From Candidatus Puniceispirillum marinum IMCC1322 (GTDB lineage: Bacteria; Pseudomonadota; Alphaproteobacteria; Puniceispirillales; Puniceispirillaceae): DNA of 64,000 nucleotides. The stretch covers positions 620,001 through 684,000 of the forward strand of contig NC_014010.1 in assembly GCF_000024465.1 (NCBI RefSeq), in the 5' to 3' direction. Position 1 is the stretch's first letter; each line of letters opens with the position of its first letter. Shown here piece by piece: positions 26,279 through 35,024 of the stretch. The translations under genes were made by a program, and so were the position numbers. The notes under the pieces are model-generated. The model searched no databases. It was not told where the DNA came from and was given only the letters and a program-made list of their open reading frames with translations.

Positions 26279-27015
26279 ACATGAAAGGCACGAAAGTTCT
26301 GCAATCTTTCACCTGCCAAGTTAATGCGTTGCATTTTAGCTACAGCAGTAAGCAAATATTCTCAGATGCAAACTTCAAATTTGAGTCAGGCAAAATTTAC
26401 GGCATATTGGGACCGAATGGCATTGGAAAAAGTACCCTGTTTAATATACTTTTTGGCCAGATCAAAACAGATGCAGGCTCAATAAACTGGCAGATCAAAC
26501 CCGAAGATATGTTCTATGTTCGCCAGCATGTTTCCATTCCTCACGCACTAAGGATTGGTGAATTTATCGAAATGATATTTCGAATCAATCAAGGGGCATT
26601 TAGTCTTGATGAATTTTTCAAATCTGTTCCGCAAGAATGGCATGAACGACTCGAACGACTGTTAGAGTTAACGCCTAGCAAAGCTAGTTTTGGTGATGGC
26701 AAATGGGCAACAACACTTGCCACACTTAGTCTGAACCGGCAGTTTCTTGCACTGGACGAACCTACCGCCGCAATGGATGTCCATACACGCGCAGGATTAT
26801 GGAATTGTATCACCGAGCGCAGAAAAAATGGTGCGACAATACTTGTATCCTCACACTATCTTGAAGAGTTTACTGATACGGTCGATGGTATTTTGGCGTT
26901 GAAACATGGAAAGCTGAACTTTTTTAACTCAGTCCAAGATTTTGTGGCCCAAACTGGGATTGATGCCAAGGCTAAGAACGTAAATGAGGCCTTCATGGGC
27001 TACTATAATTATTAG
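26275..27015 (+). CDS. ABC transporter ATP-binding protein with degenerate signature
   Basis: 246 residues. Walker A GPNGIGKST (46-54), Q-loop Gln84, Walker B RQFLALDEPT (156-164) and switch His194 in LVSSHYLEEF are all present. At the spacing where LSGGQ should stand the sequence is SFGDG (138-142): the Ser that touches ATP across the dimer is Phe, and only the middle Gly is kept. The ATG at 26275 overlaps the permease stop (ATGA), so the two are translationally coupled and form one exporter. The protein may hydrolyse ATP slowly or dimerise atypically. Confidence 0.82.
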   Translation: MNMKGTKVLQSFTCQVNALHFSYSSKQIFSDANFKFESGKIYGILGPNGIGKSTLFNILFGQIKTDAGSINWQIKPEDMFYVRQHVSIPHALRIGEFIEMIFRINQGAFSLDEFFKSVPQEWHERLERLLELTPSKASFGDGKWATTLATLSLNRQFLALDEPTAAMDVHTRAGLWNCITERRKNGATILVSSHYLEEFTDTVDGILALKHGKLNFFNSVQDFVAQTGIDAKAKNVNEAFMGYYNY

Positions 27016-27026
27016 CCACAGGCACC

Positions 27027-28481
27027 CTAACCATCCAGTTTGGAGCGCAACAGCTGATTAACCATGCCCGGATTGGCCTGACCCCCAGACTGTTTCATCA
27101 CCTGACCAACAAAGAAGCCAAACAATTTGTCCTTGCCACCGCGATATTCGGCAACCTTATCTTCATTAGCCGCCATGACATCATCGATCAGAGTTTCAAT
27201 GGCACCACTATCCGACACCTGCTTCAGCCCCTTCTCTTCGACAATATCGGCAGCCTGCTTGCCCGACAGCATCATATCGGCAAACACATCCTTGGCGATG
27301 CGCCCCGAAATCGTGCCATCGCTGATCATATCGACCAACCCGCCAAGCGCATCCGGCGATACGGGCGAACGCGCCAGATCAAGTCCGGCCTTGTTCAACG
27401 CGCCAAACAATTCAACAGTCATCCAGTTTGCTACCAGCTTGCGGTCACGCCCCTTACTTGCGGCTTCATAGAAAGCAGCTGTCTCGCGTTCTTCGGTGAT
27501 AACCGCCGCATCATAGGCGGATAGACCATAGTCATTCATCAAGCGGTCTTTGATCGAATCTGGCAATTCGGGCAGTTCTGCCGCCAGCTTATCAACATCG
27601 CTTTGTGTGATTTCTAGCGGCAACAGATCCGGATCGGGGAAATAACGGTAATCATGCGCATCTTCCTTGCTGCGCATGGTGCGGGTCATGCCGGTATTGG
27701 TGTCAAACAGACGGGTTTCCTGATCAATCGTGCCTCCATCCTCGATGACTTCAATCTGGCGGGCAACTTCATAGTCAATGGCTTGCTGGATGAAACGAAG
27801 TGAGTTCAGGTTTTTGGTCTCGGTTCGCGTGCCCAGTTCATCACCTGGACGCCGAACCGATACATTGACATCGGCGCGCATCGAGCCTTCTTCCATATTG
27901 CCATCGCATGTACCCAGATAACGTAGAATCGACCGTAATTTCCGCACATAGGCCGCCGCTTGCGTTGCCGAACGAATATCAGGTCGGGACACAATTTCCA
28001 TCAAGGCAACGCCAGTTCGATTCAGATCAATATAACTTTTGCTTGGATGCTGATCATGCATTGATTTGCCTGCATCCTGTTCCAGATGCAAACGCTCAAT
28101 ACCGATATCCTTACTTGATCCATCGGCAAGATCAATCCGCAAGATGCCCTCGCCAACGATAGGCTGTTTGAACTGGCTAATCTGATAGCCTTGCGGCAGA
28201 TCCGCGTAAAAATAATTCTTCCGGTCAAATACGCTGAACAGATTTATCTCGGCTTTCAGACCAAGACCGGTGCGAACAGCCTGATAAACGCATTCGCTAT
28301 TGATAACCGGCAACATGCCTGGCATGGCCGCATCAACCAAAGATACATTTTGATTGGGCTCAGCACCAAATTTTGTTGGGGCGCCTGAAAACAGCTTGGC
28401 AGATGATGAAACCTGCGCATGCACTTCAAGACCAATCACAACTTCCCAATCGCCTGTGCGACCTGCAACTAGATCACTCAT
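27027..28481 (-). CDS. gatB: Asp-tRNA(Asn)/Glu-tRNA(Gln) amidotransferase subunit B
   Basis: A 484-residue GatB. It binds mischarged Glu-tRNA(Gln) or Asp-tRNA(Asn) and activates the acid for amidation. The N-terminal [23 protein letters not shown], the [10 protein letters not shown] segment and the [17 protein letters not shown] block near residue 85 are diagnostic. The C-terminal helical and YqeY-like domain ends with [17 protein letters not shown]. The start ATG at 28481 has GGAGG 5-6 bases upstream and overlaps the gatA TGA by one base (TGATG). Confidence 0.97.
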   Translation of the reverse strand: MSDLVAGRTGDWEVVIGLEVHAQVSSSAKLFSGAPTKFGAEPNQNVSLVDAAMPGMLPVINSECVYQAVRTGLGLKAEINLFSVFDRKNYFYADLPQGYQISQFKQPIVGEGILRIDLADGSSKDIGIERLHLEQDAGKSMHDQHPSKSYIDLNRTGVALMEIVSRPDIRSATQAAAYVRKLRSILRYLGTCDGNMEEGSMRADVNVSVRRPGDELGTRTETKNLNSLRFIQQAIDYEVARQIEVIEDGGTIDQETRLFDTNTGMTRTMRSKEDAHDYRYFPDPDLLPLEITQSDVDKLAAELPELPDSIKDRLMNDYGLSAYDAAVITEERETAAFYEAASKGRDRKLVANWMTVELFGALNKAGLDLARSPVSPDALGGLVDMISDGTISGRIAKDVFADMMLSGKQAADIVEEKGLKQVSDSGAIETLIDDVMAANEDKVAEYRGGKDKLFGFFVGQVMKQSGGQANPGMVNQLLRSKLDG

Positions 28482-29959
28482 CACGCACCTCCTGCCATGC
28501 GTTGCGGCATAGAGCTTATCGCGGCCGAGTCCTCGATAACTTTTCCAACTTTATATATAGAGGCCTCGTCAAATGGCTTGGCCAGCACCTGCAAACCAAG
28601 AGGTAGCCCCGCCTGATTAAAGCCAGCTGGCACAGACATACCCGGCAAACCAGCCAGATTTGCTGGCACCGTAAAGACATCATTCAGGTAATTTATAACA
28701 GGATCATCAACCTTGCGTCCCACTGGGAATGCGGCAGATGGTGTTGCTGGCGTTAGAATGGCATCAACCGTTGCAAAAGCCTCGTCAAAATCATTTTTGA
28801 TTAATCGTCTGACGCGCTGGGCCTTGAGGTAATAAGCGTCGTAATAACCAGCAGACAACACATAAGTACCAATCATAATGCGGCGCTGGACTTCATCACC
28901 AAAGCCTTCAGCACGCGTTAACCCATACATCTCGTCAAGCGAATCTGCTTCGATGCGATTGCCATAGCGCACCCCGTCATATCGCGCCAGATTAGATGAC
29001 GCCTCAGCCGGGGCAATAATGTAATAAGCTGGCAAAGCGTATTTGGTATGCGGCAAAGAAATATCAACCAGCTCAGCACCAGCATCTTTCAGCCATTCCT
29101 GACCCTGTTGCCAGAGTTTTTCAACATCACTATCCATACCATCCATGCGATATTCGCGTGGAATTCCGATTTTCATTCCTTTGACGCCCGCGTTAACCGC
29201 CGCGACAACATCCTGAAGCGGAGTGGCAGCCGAAGTCGAGTCCTTGGCATCATGACTTGCCATCGCACTCAACAATAGCGCGTTATCGGCAACATCGCGT
29301 GAAAATGGCCCTGCCTGATCAAGCGATGAGGCAAAGGCAACAATGCCCCAGCGCGAACAACGCCCATAGGTTGGCTTCAGCCCGACAATACCACAGAAAG
29401 AGGCTGGCTGGCGAATTGAGCCGCCTGTATCGGTACCCACACTCAGTAAAGCCGATCGCGCGGCCACTGACGAAGCTGATCCGCCTGATGATCCCCCTGG
29501 AACCAGATCAACACCATCGCCAGCATCCCATGGGTTTATAACCGGCCCGGCAAAGCTGGTTTCATTAGCCGACCCCATGGCAAATTCATCACAATTGAGC
29601 TTGCCAAGCATCACACCGCCCTGTGCCCACATATTCGCGGTTACGGTGCTTTCATAAACAGGGGTGAAACCATCAAGAATTTTTGAACAAGCCGTTGATG
29701 TAACGCCTTTGGTGCAAAACATATCTTTGACGCCAATTGGCAGGCCTTCCAAGACGCCACCATTACCAGCGGCCATTCTTTTGTCGGCATCGCTTGCCAT
29801 ATCAAGTGCTTTGTCTGCGGTAAGCAGAACATAACTGTTCAAAGAGGCCGTATCTTCAGCAGCCTGAATATAGGCGCTGGTCAATTCAACCGATGAAATA
29901 TCTTTTGCGTCAAGGGCAGCACGCGCCTCAACAGCTGATAAAGCGAGCAAGTCCTGCAT
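28481..29959 (-). CDS. gatA: Asp-tRNA(Asn)/Glu-tRNA(Gln) amidotransferase subunit A
   Basis: A 492-residue amidase-signature glutaminase that supplies ammonia to GatB. The catalytic Lys is in [13 protein letters not shown] (about residue 76), and the cis-Ser and nucleophile Ser are in [14 protein letters not shown] and [16 protein letters not shown] (about residues 150-185). Full length. Its ATG overlaps the gatC stop by one base (TAATG). The order C-A-B with one-base overlaps points to tight stoichiometric expression. Confidence 0.97.
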   Translation of the reverse strand: MQDLLALSAVEARAALDAKDISSVELTSAYIQAAEDTASLNSYVLLTADKALDMASDADKRMAAGNGGVLEGLPIGVKDMFCTKGVTSTACSKILDGFTPVYESTVTANMWAQGGVMLGKLNCDEFAMGSANETSFAGPVINPWDAGDGVDLVPGGSSGGSASSVAARSALLSVGTDTGGSIRQPASFCGIVGLKPTYGRCSRWGIVAFASSLDQAGPFSRDVADNALLLSAMASHDAKDSTSAATPLQDVVAAVNAGVKGMKIGIPREYRMDGMDSDVEKLWQQGQEWLKDAGAELVDISLPHTKYALPAYYIIAPAEASSNLARYDGVRYGNRIEADSLDEMYGLTRAEGFGDEVQRRIMIGTYVLSAGYYDAYYLKAQRVRRLIKNDFDEAFATVDAILTPATPSAAFPVGRKVDDPVINYLNDVFTVPANLAGLPGMSVPAGFNQAGLPLGLQVLAKPFDEASIYKVGKVIEDSAAISSMPQRMAGGA

Positions 29960-30246
29960 TATTCAACAACCTTTGGTACAACAAAAAATCCACTTGCCGA
30001 CTCAGGCGCATTGGCCAGCACATCATCAACATAGCCACCGTCGGTAACAACATCTTCACGCATCGGCAACGAATGTCCCGTTACGCTTGCCAAAGGCTCT
30101 ACATTGTCTGTATTCACTTCATCAAGTTCGGCGATCCATGCGAGGATACCGTTCAATTCGTCGGCAATAGCCTCCTGACGCGCTTCATCAACATGAATCC
30201 GGGCCAGACGGGCGATTTTAGCGACTGTGCTCTTGTCAACGGACAT
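29959..30246 (-). CDS. gatC: Asp-tRNA(Asn)/Glu-tRNA(Gln) amidotransferase subunit C
   Basis: A 95-residue GatC, the small belt-like subunit that stabilises GatA-GatB. It begins [17 protein letters not shown], the usual start of the family, and contains the [10 protein letters not shown] segment. The open frame extends to 30297, but the ATG at 30246 gives the normal length. It is the first gene of gatCAB, divergent from ruvX with a 56-base gap that must hold both promoters. Confidence 0.95.
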   Translation of the reverse strand: MSVDKSTVAKIARLARIHVDEARQEAIADELNGILAWIAELDEVNTDNVEPLASVTGHSLPMREDVVTDGGYVDDVLANAPESASGFFVVPKVVE

Positions 30247-30302
30247 ATCACTGTGCTTTTTGCTGTTAGTGGGTAAGTTCAACAAGCGAAATATCATTCA
30301 CC

Positions 30303-30782
30303 ATGCCGATCTGCAAGCTAAACGATGTAAAACAGTCAATTTCTGATGGCCAGCGCCTGCTTGGGCTCGATATTGGCAAAAAAACCATCGGTTTGGCCTT
30401 ATCTGATGCTGGGTTGAAAATCGCAACACCGGTTAAAATCCTGTACCGCACAAAATTTACACCAGATGTAGCCGAGCTATTTAAGCTGGTGGATGAGCAA
30501 AATGTGGGTGGGTTGGTTCTTGGATGGCCAGTGAATATGGATGGATCGACTGGACCACGATGTGACTCGACGCGGGACTTTGCCTATGCCCTCATGCGGA
30601 TCAGAGATGTTCCGGTGTTTTTCCAAGATGAACGCCTATCAACGCAGGCGGTCGAAAGCGCTATGATTGCTGCTGACATGACCCGCGCCAAACGCGCAGT
30701 GCGGCGTGATGCCCTTGCCGCTGGCTGGATTTTGCAATCAGCACTCGATACAATTCATGATCGCGCAATCACGCCTGAGTAA
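30303..30782 (+). CDS. ruvX: RuvX/YqgF-type Holliday junction resolvase-like nuclease
   Basis: A 159-residue RNase H-fold protein acting in rRNA 5' maturation and possibly junction resolution. Acidic metal-binding positions are in LLGLDIGKKTIGLALSD (about residue 23) and FFQDERLSTQAVES (about residue 105), with a further Asp in VRRDALAAGWILQ. The order gatC-divergent-ruvX-pyrB is common in alphaproteobacteria. A slightly extended N-terminus (about 18 residues) is not unusual. Confidence 0.93.
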   Translation: MPICKLNDVKQSISDGQRLLGLDIGKKTIGLALSDAGLKIATPVKILYRTKFTPDVAELFKLVDEQNVGGLVLGWPVNMDGSTGPRCDSTRDFAYALMRIRDVPVFFQDERLSTQAVESAMIAADMTRAKRAVRRDALAAGWILQSALDTIHDRAITPE

Positions 30783-30861
30783 AAGTTTCGTAACATGGTA
30801 TTCTGCCAATTCGAAATATAGCTAGACCAAAAGCATCAGTTTCGATTATACACTAATTTTC

Positions 30862-31842
30862 ATGAACAAGACGTCATCTAAACACTCTGCTTCGGTTGAT
30901 GCCTCGGTGCCAGTAAGCCTTCCATCAAAACACCTACTTGGTATTGAGGGCATGTCCCCACTTCTAATCCGCGCCCTTCTCGACCGTGGCGACATGTTTG
31001 CCAGTAATCCGCAGTCAGACATATCTGCGGCGCTCAAAGGCAAAACAATAGTCAATCTCTTTTACGAAAATTCAACGCGGACCCGCGTTTCTTTCGAATT
31101 GGCCGCCAAACGTCTTGGCGGTTCGGTATTAAACATTGCGGTGGCTGGATCGTCGGTCAAAAAAGGCGAGACCCTGCTTGATACAGCTACCACATTAAAC
31201 GCAATGCACCCTGATATTCTGGTTGTTCGCCATAATTGTGCTGGCGCCGCCAAATTACTAAGCCAGCATGTTGACGCGGCGGTGATCAATGCCGGCGATG
31301 GCAGACATGAACATCCCACACAAGCGTTACTTGACGCCCTGACCATTCGCCGCCGTATTGGTCGTATTGAGGGATTAAGGATCGCCATATGCGGCGATAT
31401 TGCCAATAGCCGCGTCGCCCGATCAAATATTCACCTGCTGGGTACATTGGGTGCTGAAATGCGTCTGGTCTGTCCATCAACCTTGTTGCCTGCGGCTGTT
31501 GACCAGATGGGGGTCAGTGTCTTCACCGATCTGGAAACAGGCATCAGAGATGCAGATATCGTCATGATGCTTCGTTTGCAAACCGAACGCATGGCCGGTA
31601 CCGAAACACCATCACAGCGCGAATATTTCAATTTCTTTGGCCTAGATAAAGCCAAACTCGAACGGTCGGCACCAGATGCCCTGATCATGCATCCCGGGCC
31701 GATGAACCGTGGCGTCGAGATTGACTCGACAACTGCTGATGATGTTGAAAAAAGCCTGATACGCACTCAAGTTGAAATGGGGGTTGCGGCGCGTATGGCC
31801 TGTCTAGAAGCGCTGGCTCTTGGATTGGATAATGCCTCATGA
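30862..31842 (+). CDS. pyrB: aspartate carbamoyltransferase catalytic subunit
   Basis: A 326-residue enzyme that joins carbamoyl phosphate and aspartate in pyrimidine synthesis. The carbamoyl-phosphate motif is [20 protein letters not shown] (about residue 62); [12 protein letters not shown] (about 148) and [12 protein letters not shown] (about 275) are also present. It overlaps the following dihydroorotase-like gene by 4 bases (ATGA), consistent with the class A complex of PyrB with an inactive DHOase homologue. No pyrI gene is present. Confidence 0.96.
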   Translation: MNKTSSKHSASVDASVPVSLPSKHLLGIEGMSPLLIRALLDRGDMFASNPQSDISAALKGKTIVNLFYENSTRTRVSFELAAKRLGGSVLNIAVAGSSVKKGETLLDTATTLNAMHPDILVVRHNCAGAAKLLSQHVDAAVINAGDGRHEHPTQALLDALTIRRRIGRIEGLRIAICGDIANSRVARSNIHLLGTLGAEMRLVCPSTLLPAAVDQMGVSVFTDLETGIRDADIVMMLRLQTERMAGTETPSQREYFNFFGLDKAKLERSAPDALIMHPGPMNRGVEIDSTTADDVEKSLIRTQVEMGVAARMACLEALALGLDNAS

Positions 31843-33125
31843 GTGATATCCAGTTTATAAACGCCCATATCATCGACCCATCTCAAGATATGGATGGTAT
31901 CGGCTATGTATCTGTTGAAGACGGCATCATTACCGACTGTCGCCTAGGCGATGCGCCCAAACCATCTAAAGATGCAAAAATTGTTGATTGTACCCATGGG
32001 TATCTGGCTCCAGGCTTGGTTGACATGCGTGTTCAGTCTGGTGACCCGGGTGCAGAACATCTTGAAGACCTGAACAGCCTTTTGTCCGCGGCAGCGGCGG
32101 GCGGCGTTACAGCTTTTGCCTGCTTGCCAAACACCTTGCCGATAATTGATGATCCCGCCATGATCGACTCGCTATGCCTTCGCGCATCGCGTCAGGGTGG
32201 GTCACGGCTATATGTTTACGGCGCAGCTACAAAAGGGCTTGCTGGCAAAGAAATGGCTGAATTAGGCATGATGGCGGAATCCGGTGCAATTGGATTTAGT
32301 AACGGCCTAACATCAATTCAGGATGCACTGGTGATGCGACGGTTACTTTCCTATGCCAGTATGATTGACAAACCTGTCATTCAACATTGTGAAGATGCGT
32401 CACTAACAGCCGATGGTGAAATGAATGAAGGCGAAACATCAACCCGCCTTGGCCTAATCGGCAGCCCCTCAGTTGCCGAAGTTATCATCATTGACCGCGA
32501 TCTGCATCTGGTTCGCCTTACCGGTGGCCGTTACCATGTAGCGCATATCAGCACCCGTGCCGGCATTGACGCTGTACGCAAAGCCAAAGCAGAAGGCTTG
32601 CCCGTTACGGCAGATACCGCTCCACCATATTTTATCCTGAACGAACTGGCTGTAAGCACTTATGATACGGCTATGAAATTATCGCCGCCTTTACGAAGCG
32701 AAGACGACCGACTTGCTGTTATAGAGGGGCTGGCAGATGGCACAATAGATGCGGTTTCATCGGATCATACGCCCGTCGATGGTGATGCAAAGATGCAGCC
32801 ATTTGGGCCTTCACAGCCAGGCGCATCGGGCATTGACACGTTATTTGCACTGACGATGAGCCTTGTGCATGCTGACCATATTTCCATGATGCGCGCAATT
32901 GAAATTCTCAGCCTTGCACCTGCTACCATACTTGATGTGCCTGGTGGCAGTCTGGTGCCCGGAAGCATGGCCGATGTCATTCTATTCCGTCCAGATACAG
33001 GATGGATTGTAAAAGGGGTGAACTTTGCCTCGGCTTCGCGTATCACACCTTTTGAAGGACAGCCCGTTCAAGGCGTTATTGACGCGACCTATGTCAGCGG
33101 CAAAGAAACCTTTAGACGCGATTAA
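31839..33125 (+). CDS. pyrC: dihydroorotase homologue lacking the metal ligands (PyrC'/PyrX type)
   Basis: A 428-residue amidohydrolase-fold protein. The canonical D-x-H-x-H metal motif reads D62-M-R-V-Q66, and the Lys that is normally carboxylated is Ser154 (AIGFSNG). QHCED, HISTRAG and SSDHTP remain. Loss of the HxH pair is known for the non-catalytic PyrC' of pseudomonads and related alphaproteobacterial proteins, which scaffold PyrB. It overlaps pyrB by 4 bases. I infer a structural role, with an active dihydroorotase elsewhere in the genome. Confidence 0.85.
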   Translation: MSDIQFINAHIIDPSQDMDGIGYVSVEDGIITDCRLGDAPKPSKDAKIVDCTHGYLAPGLVDMRVQSGDPGAEHLEDLNSLLSAAAAGGVTAFACLPNTLPIIDDPAMIDSLCLRASRQGGSRLYVYGAATKGLAGKEMAELGMMAESGAIGFSNGLTSIQDALVMRRLLSYASMIDKPVIQHCEDASLTADGEMNEGETSTRLGLIGSPSVAEVIIIDRDLHLVRLTGGRYHVAHISTRAGIDAVRKAKAEGLPVTADTAPPYFILNELAVSTYDTAMKLSPPLRSEDDRLAVIEGLADGTIDAVSSDHTPVDGDAKMQPFGPSQPGASGIDTLFALTMSLVHADHISMMRAIEILSLAPATILDVPGGSLVPGSMADVILFRPDTGWIVKGVNFASASRITPFEGQPVQGVIDATYVSGKETFRRD

Positions 33126-33139
33126 ACAAACGTTACGGT

Positions 33140-33769
33140 ATGCTTATGTCAGGTTTTGATTATATATGGATAGGCCTAGCTGCCTATGTAATGGGCTCGA
33201 TTCCATTTGGCCTTGTTCTGACACGTTTGTTCGGCGGGGGAGATATTCGTGATATCGGCAGTGGCAACATTGGTGCTACAAATGTATTACGAACGGGAAA
33301 ACGCTCTGTCGCCGCCCTCACCTTAATCCTAGACGCGGGCAAGGGGGCTGTTGCCGTTCTGCTGGCAAAGCATTTTGCAGATGGAAATGTAGCCGCACTT
33401 GCTGGTTTGATTGCCATCATTGGACATTGCTTTCCTGTCTGGATTCGCTTCAAAGGGGGGAAAGGTGTCGCCACATATCTGGCCGTCATGAGCGCTTTGG
33501 ACATCCGGTTTGGTCTTATATTTGCTGTGCTATGGCTTGGCACTGCTTTTATCGCCCGCTATTCGTCACTGGCGGCACTTGTTGCCACAATGGGAGCAAC
33601 CATTGGTGCCTTTGTTCTTGATAGCGACAGCATGGATAATGCCCATTTAATCCCGGTTTTCATGATCGTGATGACAGGCCTGATCTGGACGCGCCATCAT
33701 GCAAATATTGGCCGATTGCTATCCGGTCAGGAAACCAAAATCGGCCAGAATGGCAAAACGAAAAAATAA
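33140..33769 (+). CDS. plsY: acyl-phosphate:glycerol-3-phosphate acyltransferase PlsY
   Basis: A 209-residue inner-membrane enzyme that acylates glycerol 3-phosphate, the first step of phospholipid synthesis. The three family motifs are GSIPFGLVLTRLFG with GSGNIGATNVLRTG (about residues 20-52), KGGKGVATYL (about 108) and HHANIGRLLSGQE (about 187). About five to six helices. An ATG at 33146 is an alternative start. It lies 14 bases after the pyrC-like gene. Confidence 0.95.
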   Translation: MLMSGFDYIWIGLAAYVMGSIPFGLVLTRLFGGGDIRDIGSGNIGATNVLRTGKRSVAALTLILDAGKGAVAVLLAKHFADGNVAALAGLIAIIGHCFPVWIRFKGGKGVATYLAVMSALDIRFGLIFAVLWLGTAFIARYSSLAALVATMGATIGAFVLDSDSMDNAHLIPVFMIVMTGLIWTRHHANIGRLLSGQETKIGQNGKTKK

Positions 33770-33790
33770 AGCATATTATACTTCTGAGTT

Positions 33791-33807
33791 AACCTTTAGT
33801 TAAGGTT
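33791..33807. promoter_or_regulatory. short dyad before dprA
   Basis: AACCTT-TAGTT-AAGGTT is an exact inverted repeat in the 58-base gap between plsY and dprA. It could be an operator or part of a weak attenuator. There is no T-run. Confidence 0.3.
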
Positions 33808-33827
33808 ACTGCTTTATAGCTATAGGG

Positions 33828-34931
33828 ATGGAACATTCCGAAAAACTGGCACGTATTCGGTTAATCCGCACGCAAAATGTCGGGCCAATGACATATAAAT
33901 TGCTGATGCGTCGTTACAAAACGGCAAAAGAAGCCCTGCGGGCCATACCCGAACTAGCCAAACGCGGGGGCAGAAAACTGGTTCCTGCCAGCCTTGCCGT
34001 TGCCGAAGCCGAATTTAACGCTAATGAGGCCGCTGGGGCGACATTACTGTTTCGCGGCACCGAGCAATATCCTCGGCAGCTTGATATGTTTGATGATGCA
34101 CCAGCCTTATTGTCGGCCAAGGGAAATATACATCTGTTGCAAAAGCCCATGCTGGCAATGGTTGGTGCACGTAATGCCTCGATAAATGCCATGCGATTAT
34201 CCGAAAAGCTAGCCAGCGAACTTGGCACACATGGCTATATCATAGTATCGGGGCTCGCCCGCGGCATTGATACTGCGGCTCATAATGGCGCTCTTGATAC
34301 CGGTACCATTGCGGTCATCGCCAGTGGTATAGATCTGGTCTATCCGCAAGAAAACGCTGATCTTTTTGACTCGATCATTGAGCGTGGCCTGTTATTGGCC
34401 GAAATGCCGCCTGGTACGCAACCAACACCGCGGCATTTTCCAATCCGCAACCGCATTATCGCCGGTTTATCACATGGCGTTATTGTGGTTGAAGCTGCCG
34501 CCAAGTCTGGCTCGTTAATAACAGCACGAGAAACTGGGGAACGTGGTGGCGAGGTAATGGCAATTCCTGGCTCTCCACTTGATCCAAGATCAGAAGGCTG
34601 TAACAAGCTGATCCGCGAAGGCGCGACATTGGTGCAAAACACATCCGATATCCTTGAATGTCTGAGTCGGCCCTATACCGCATCCCAGCCGCCGCCGCCG
34701 CCTGTTCAAGATGCCAATGCACCTGAACCCAATAGCAATGCAGTTAACAAATGCCGTAACATTATCACTGAAGGTGTTGGCCCCGATCCAGTGGCAATTG
34801 ATGATATCATTCATCTATGCGATATGCCGGCTTCAATTGTATGGGCGGCGTTGCTTGAGCTGGAACTTGCGGGGGTCATTTTGCGACACCATGGTAACCG
34901 GGTGTCTAAAATAGCGGCATTCAAGGCATAA
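33828..34931 (+). CDS. dprA: DNA-processing protein DprA
   Basis: A 367-residue DprA, which loads RecA onto incoming single-stranded DNA during natural transformation. A short SAM-like N-terminal part is followed by the Rossmann-like core with MVGARNAS (about residue 110), SGLARGIDTAAHNGAL (about 140) and FPIRNRIIAGLSHGVIVVEAAAKSGSLITA (about 205-235). A proline-rich linker and a C-terminal winged-helix DML1-like domain follow. Full length and intact. No other competence gene is in view. Confidence 0.95.
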   Translation: MEHSEKLARIRLIRTQNVGPMTYKLLMRRYKTAKEALRAIPELAKRGGRKLVPASLAVAEAEFNANEAAGATLLFRGTEQYPRQLDMFDDAPALLSAKGNIHLLQKPMLAMVGARNASINAMRLSEKLASELGTHGYIIVSGLARGIDTAAHNGALDTGTIAVIASGIDLVYPQENADLFDSIIERGLLLAEMPPGTQPTPRHFPIRNRIIAGLSHGVIVVEAAAKSGSLITARETGERGGEVMAIPGSPLDPRSEGCNKLIREGATLVQNTSDILECLSRPYTASQPPPPPVQDANAPEPNSNAVNKCRNIITEGVGPDPVAIDDIIHLCDMPASIVWAALLELELAGVILRHHGNRVSKIAAFKA

Positions 34932-35024
34932 ATATGCGTCAAATAGACAAAAACGCATCAGATATTTTGACAAATCACATTTTACGTTATATCGGATGGC
35001 CTCCACCATTAGTCGGATCATCCA

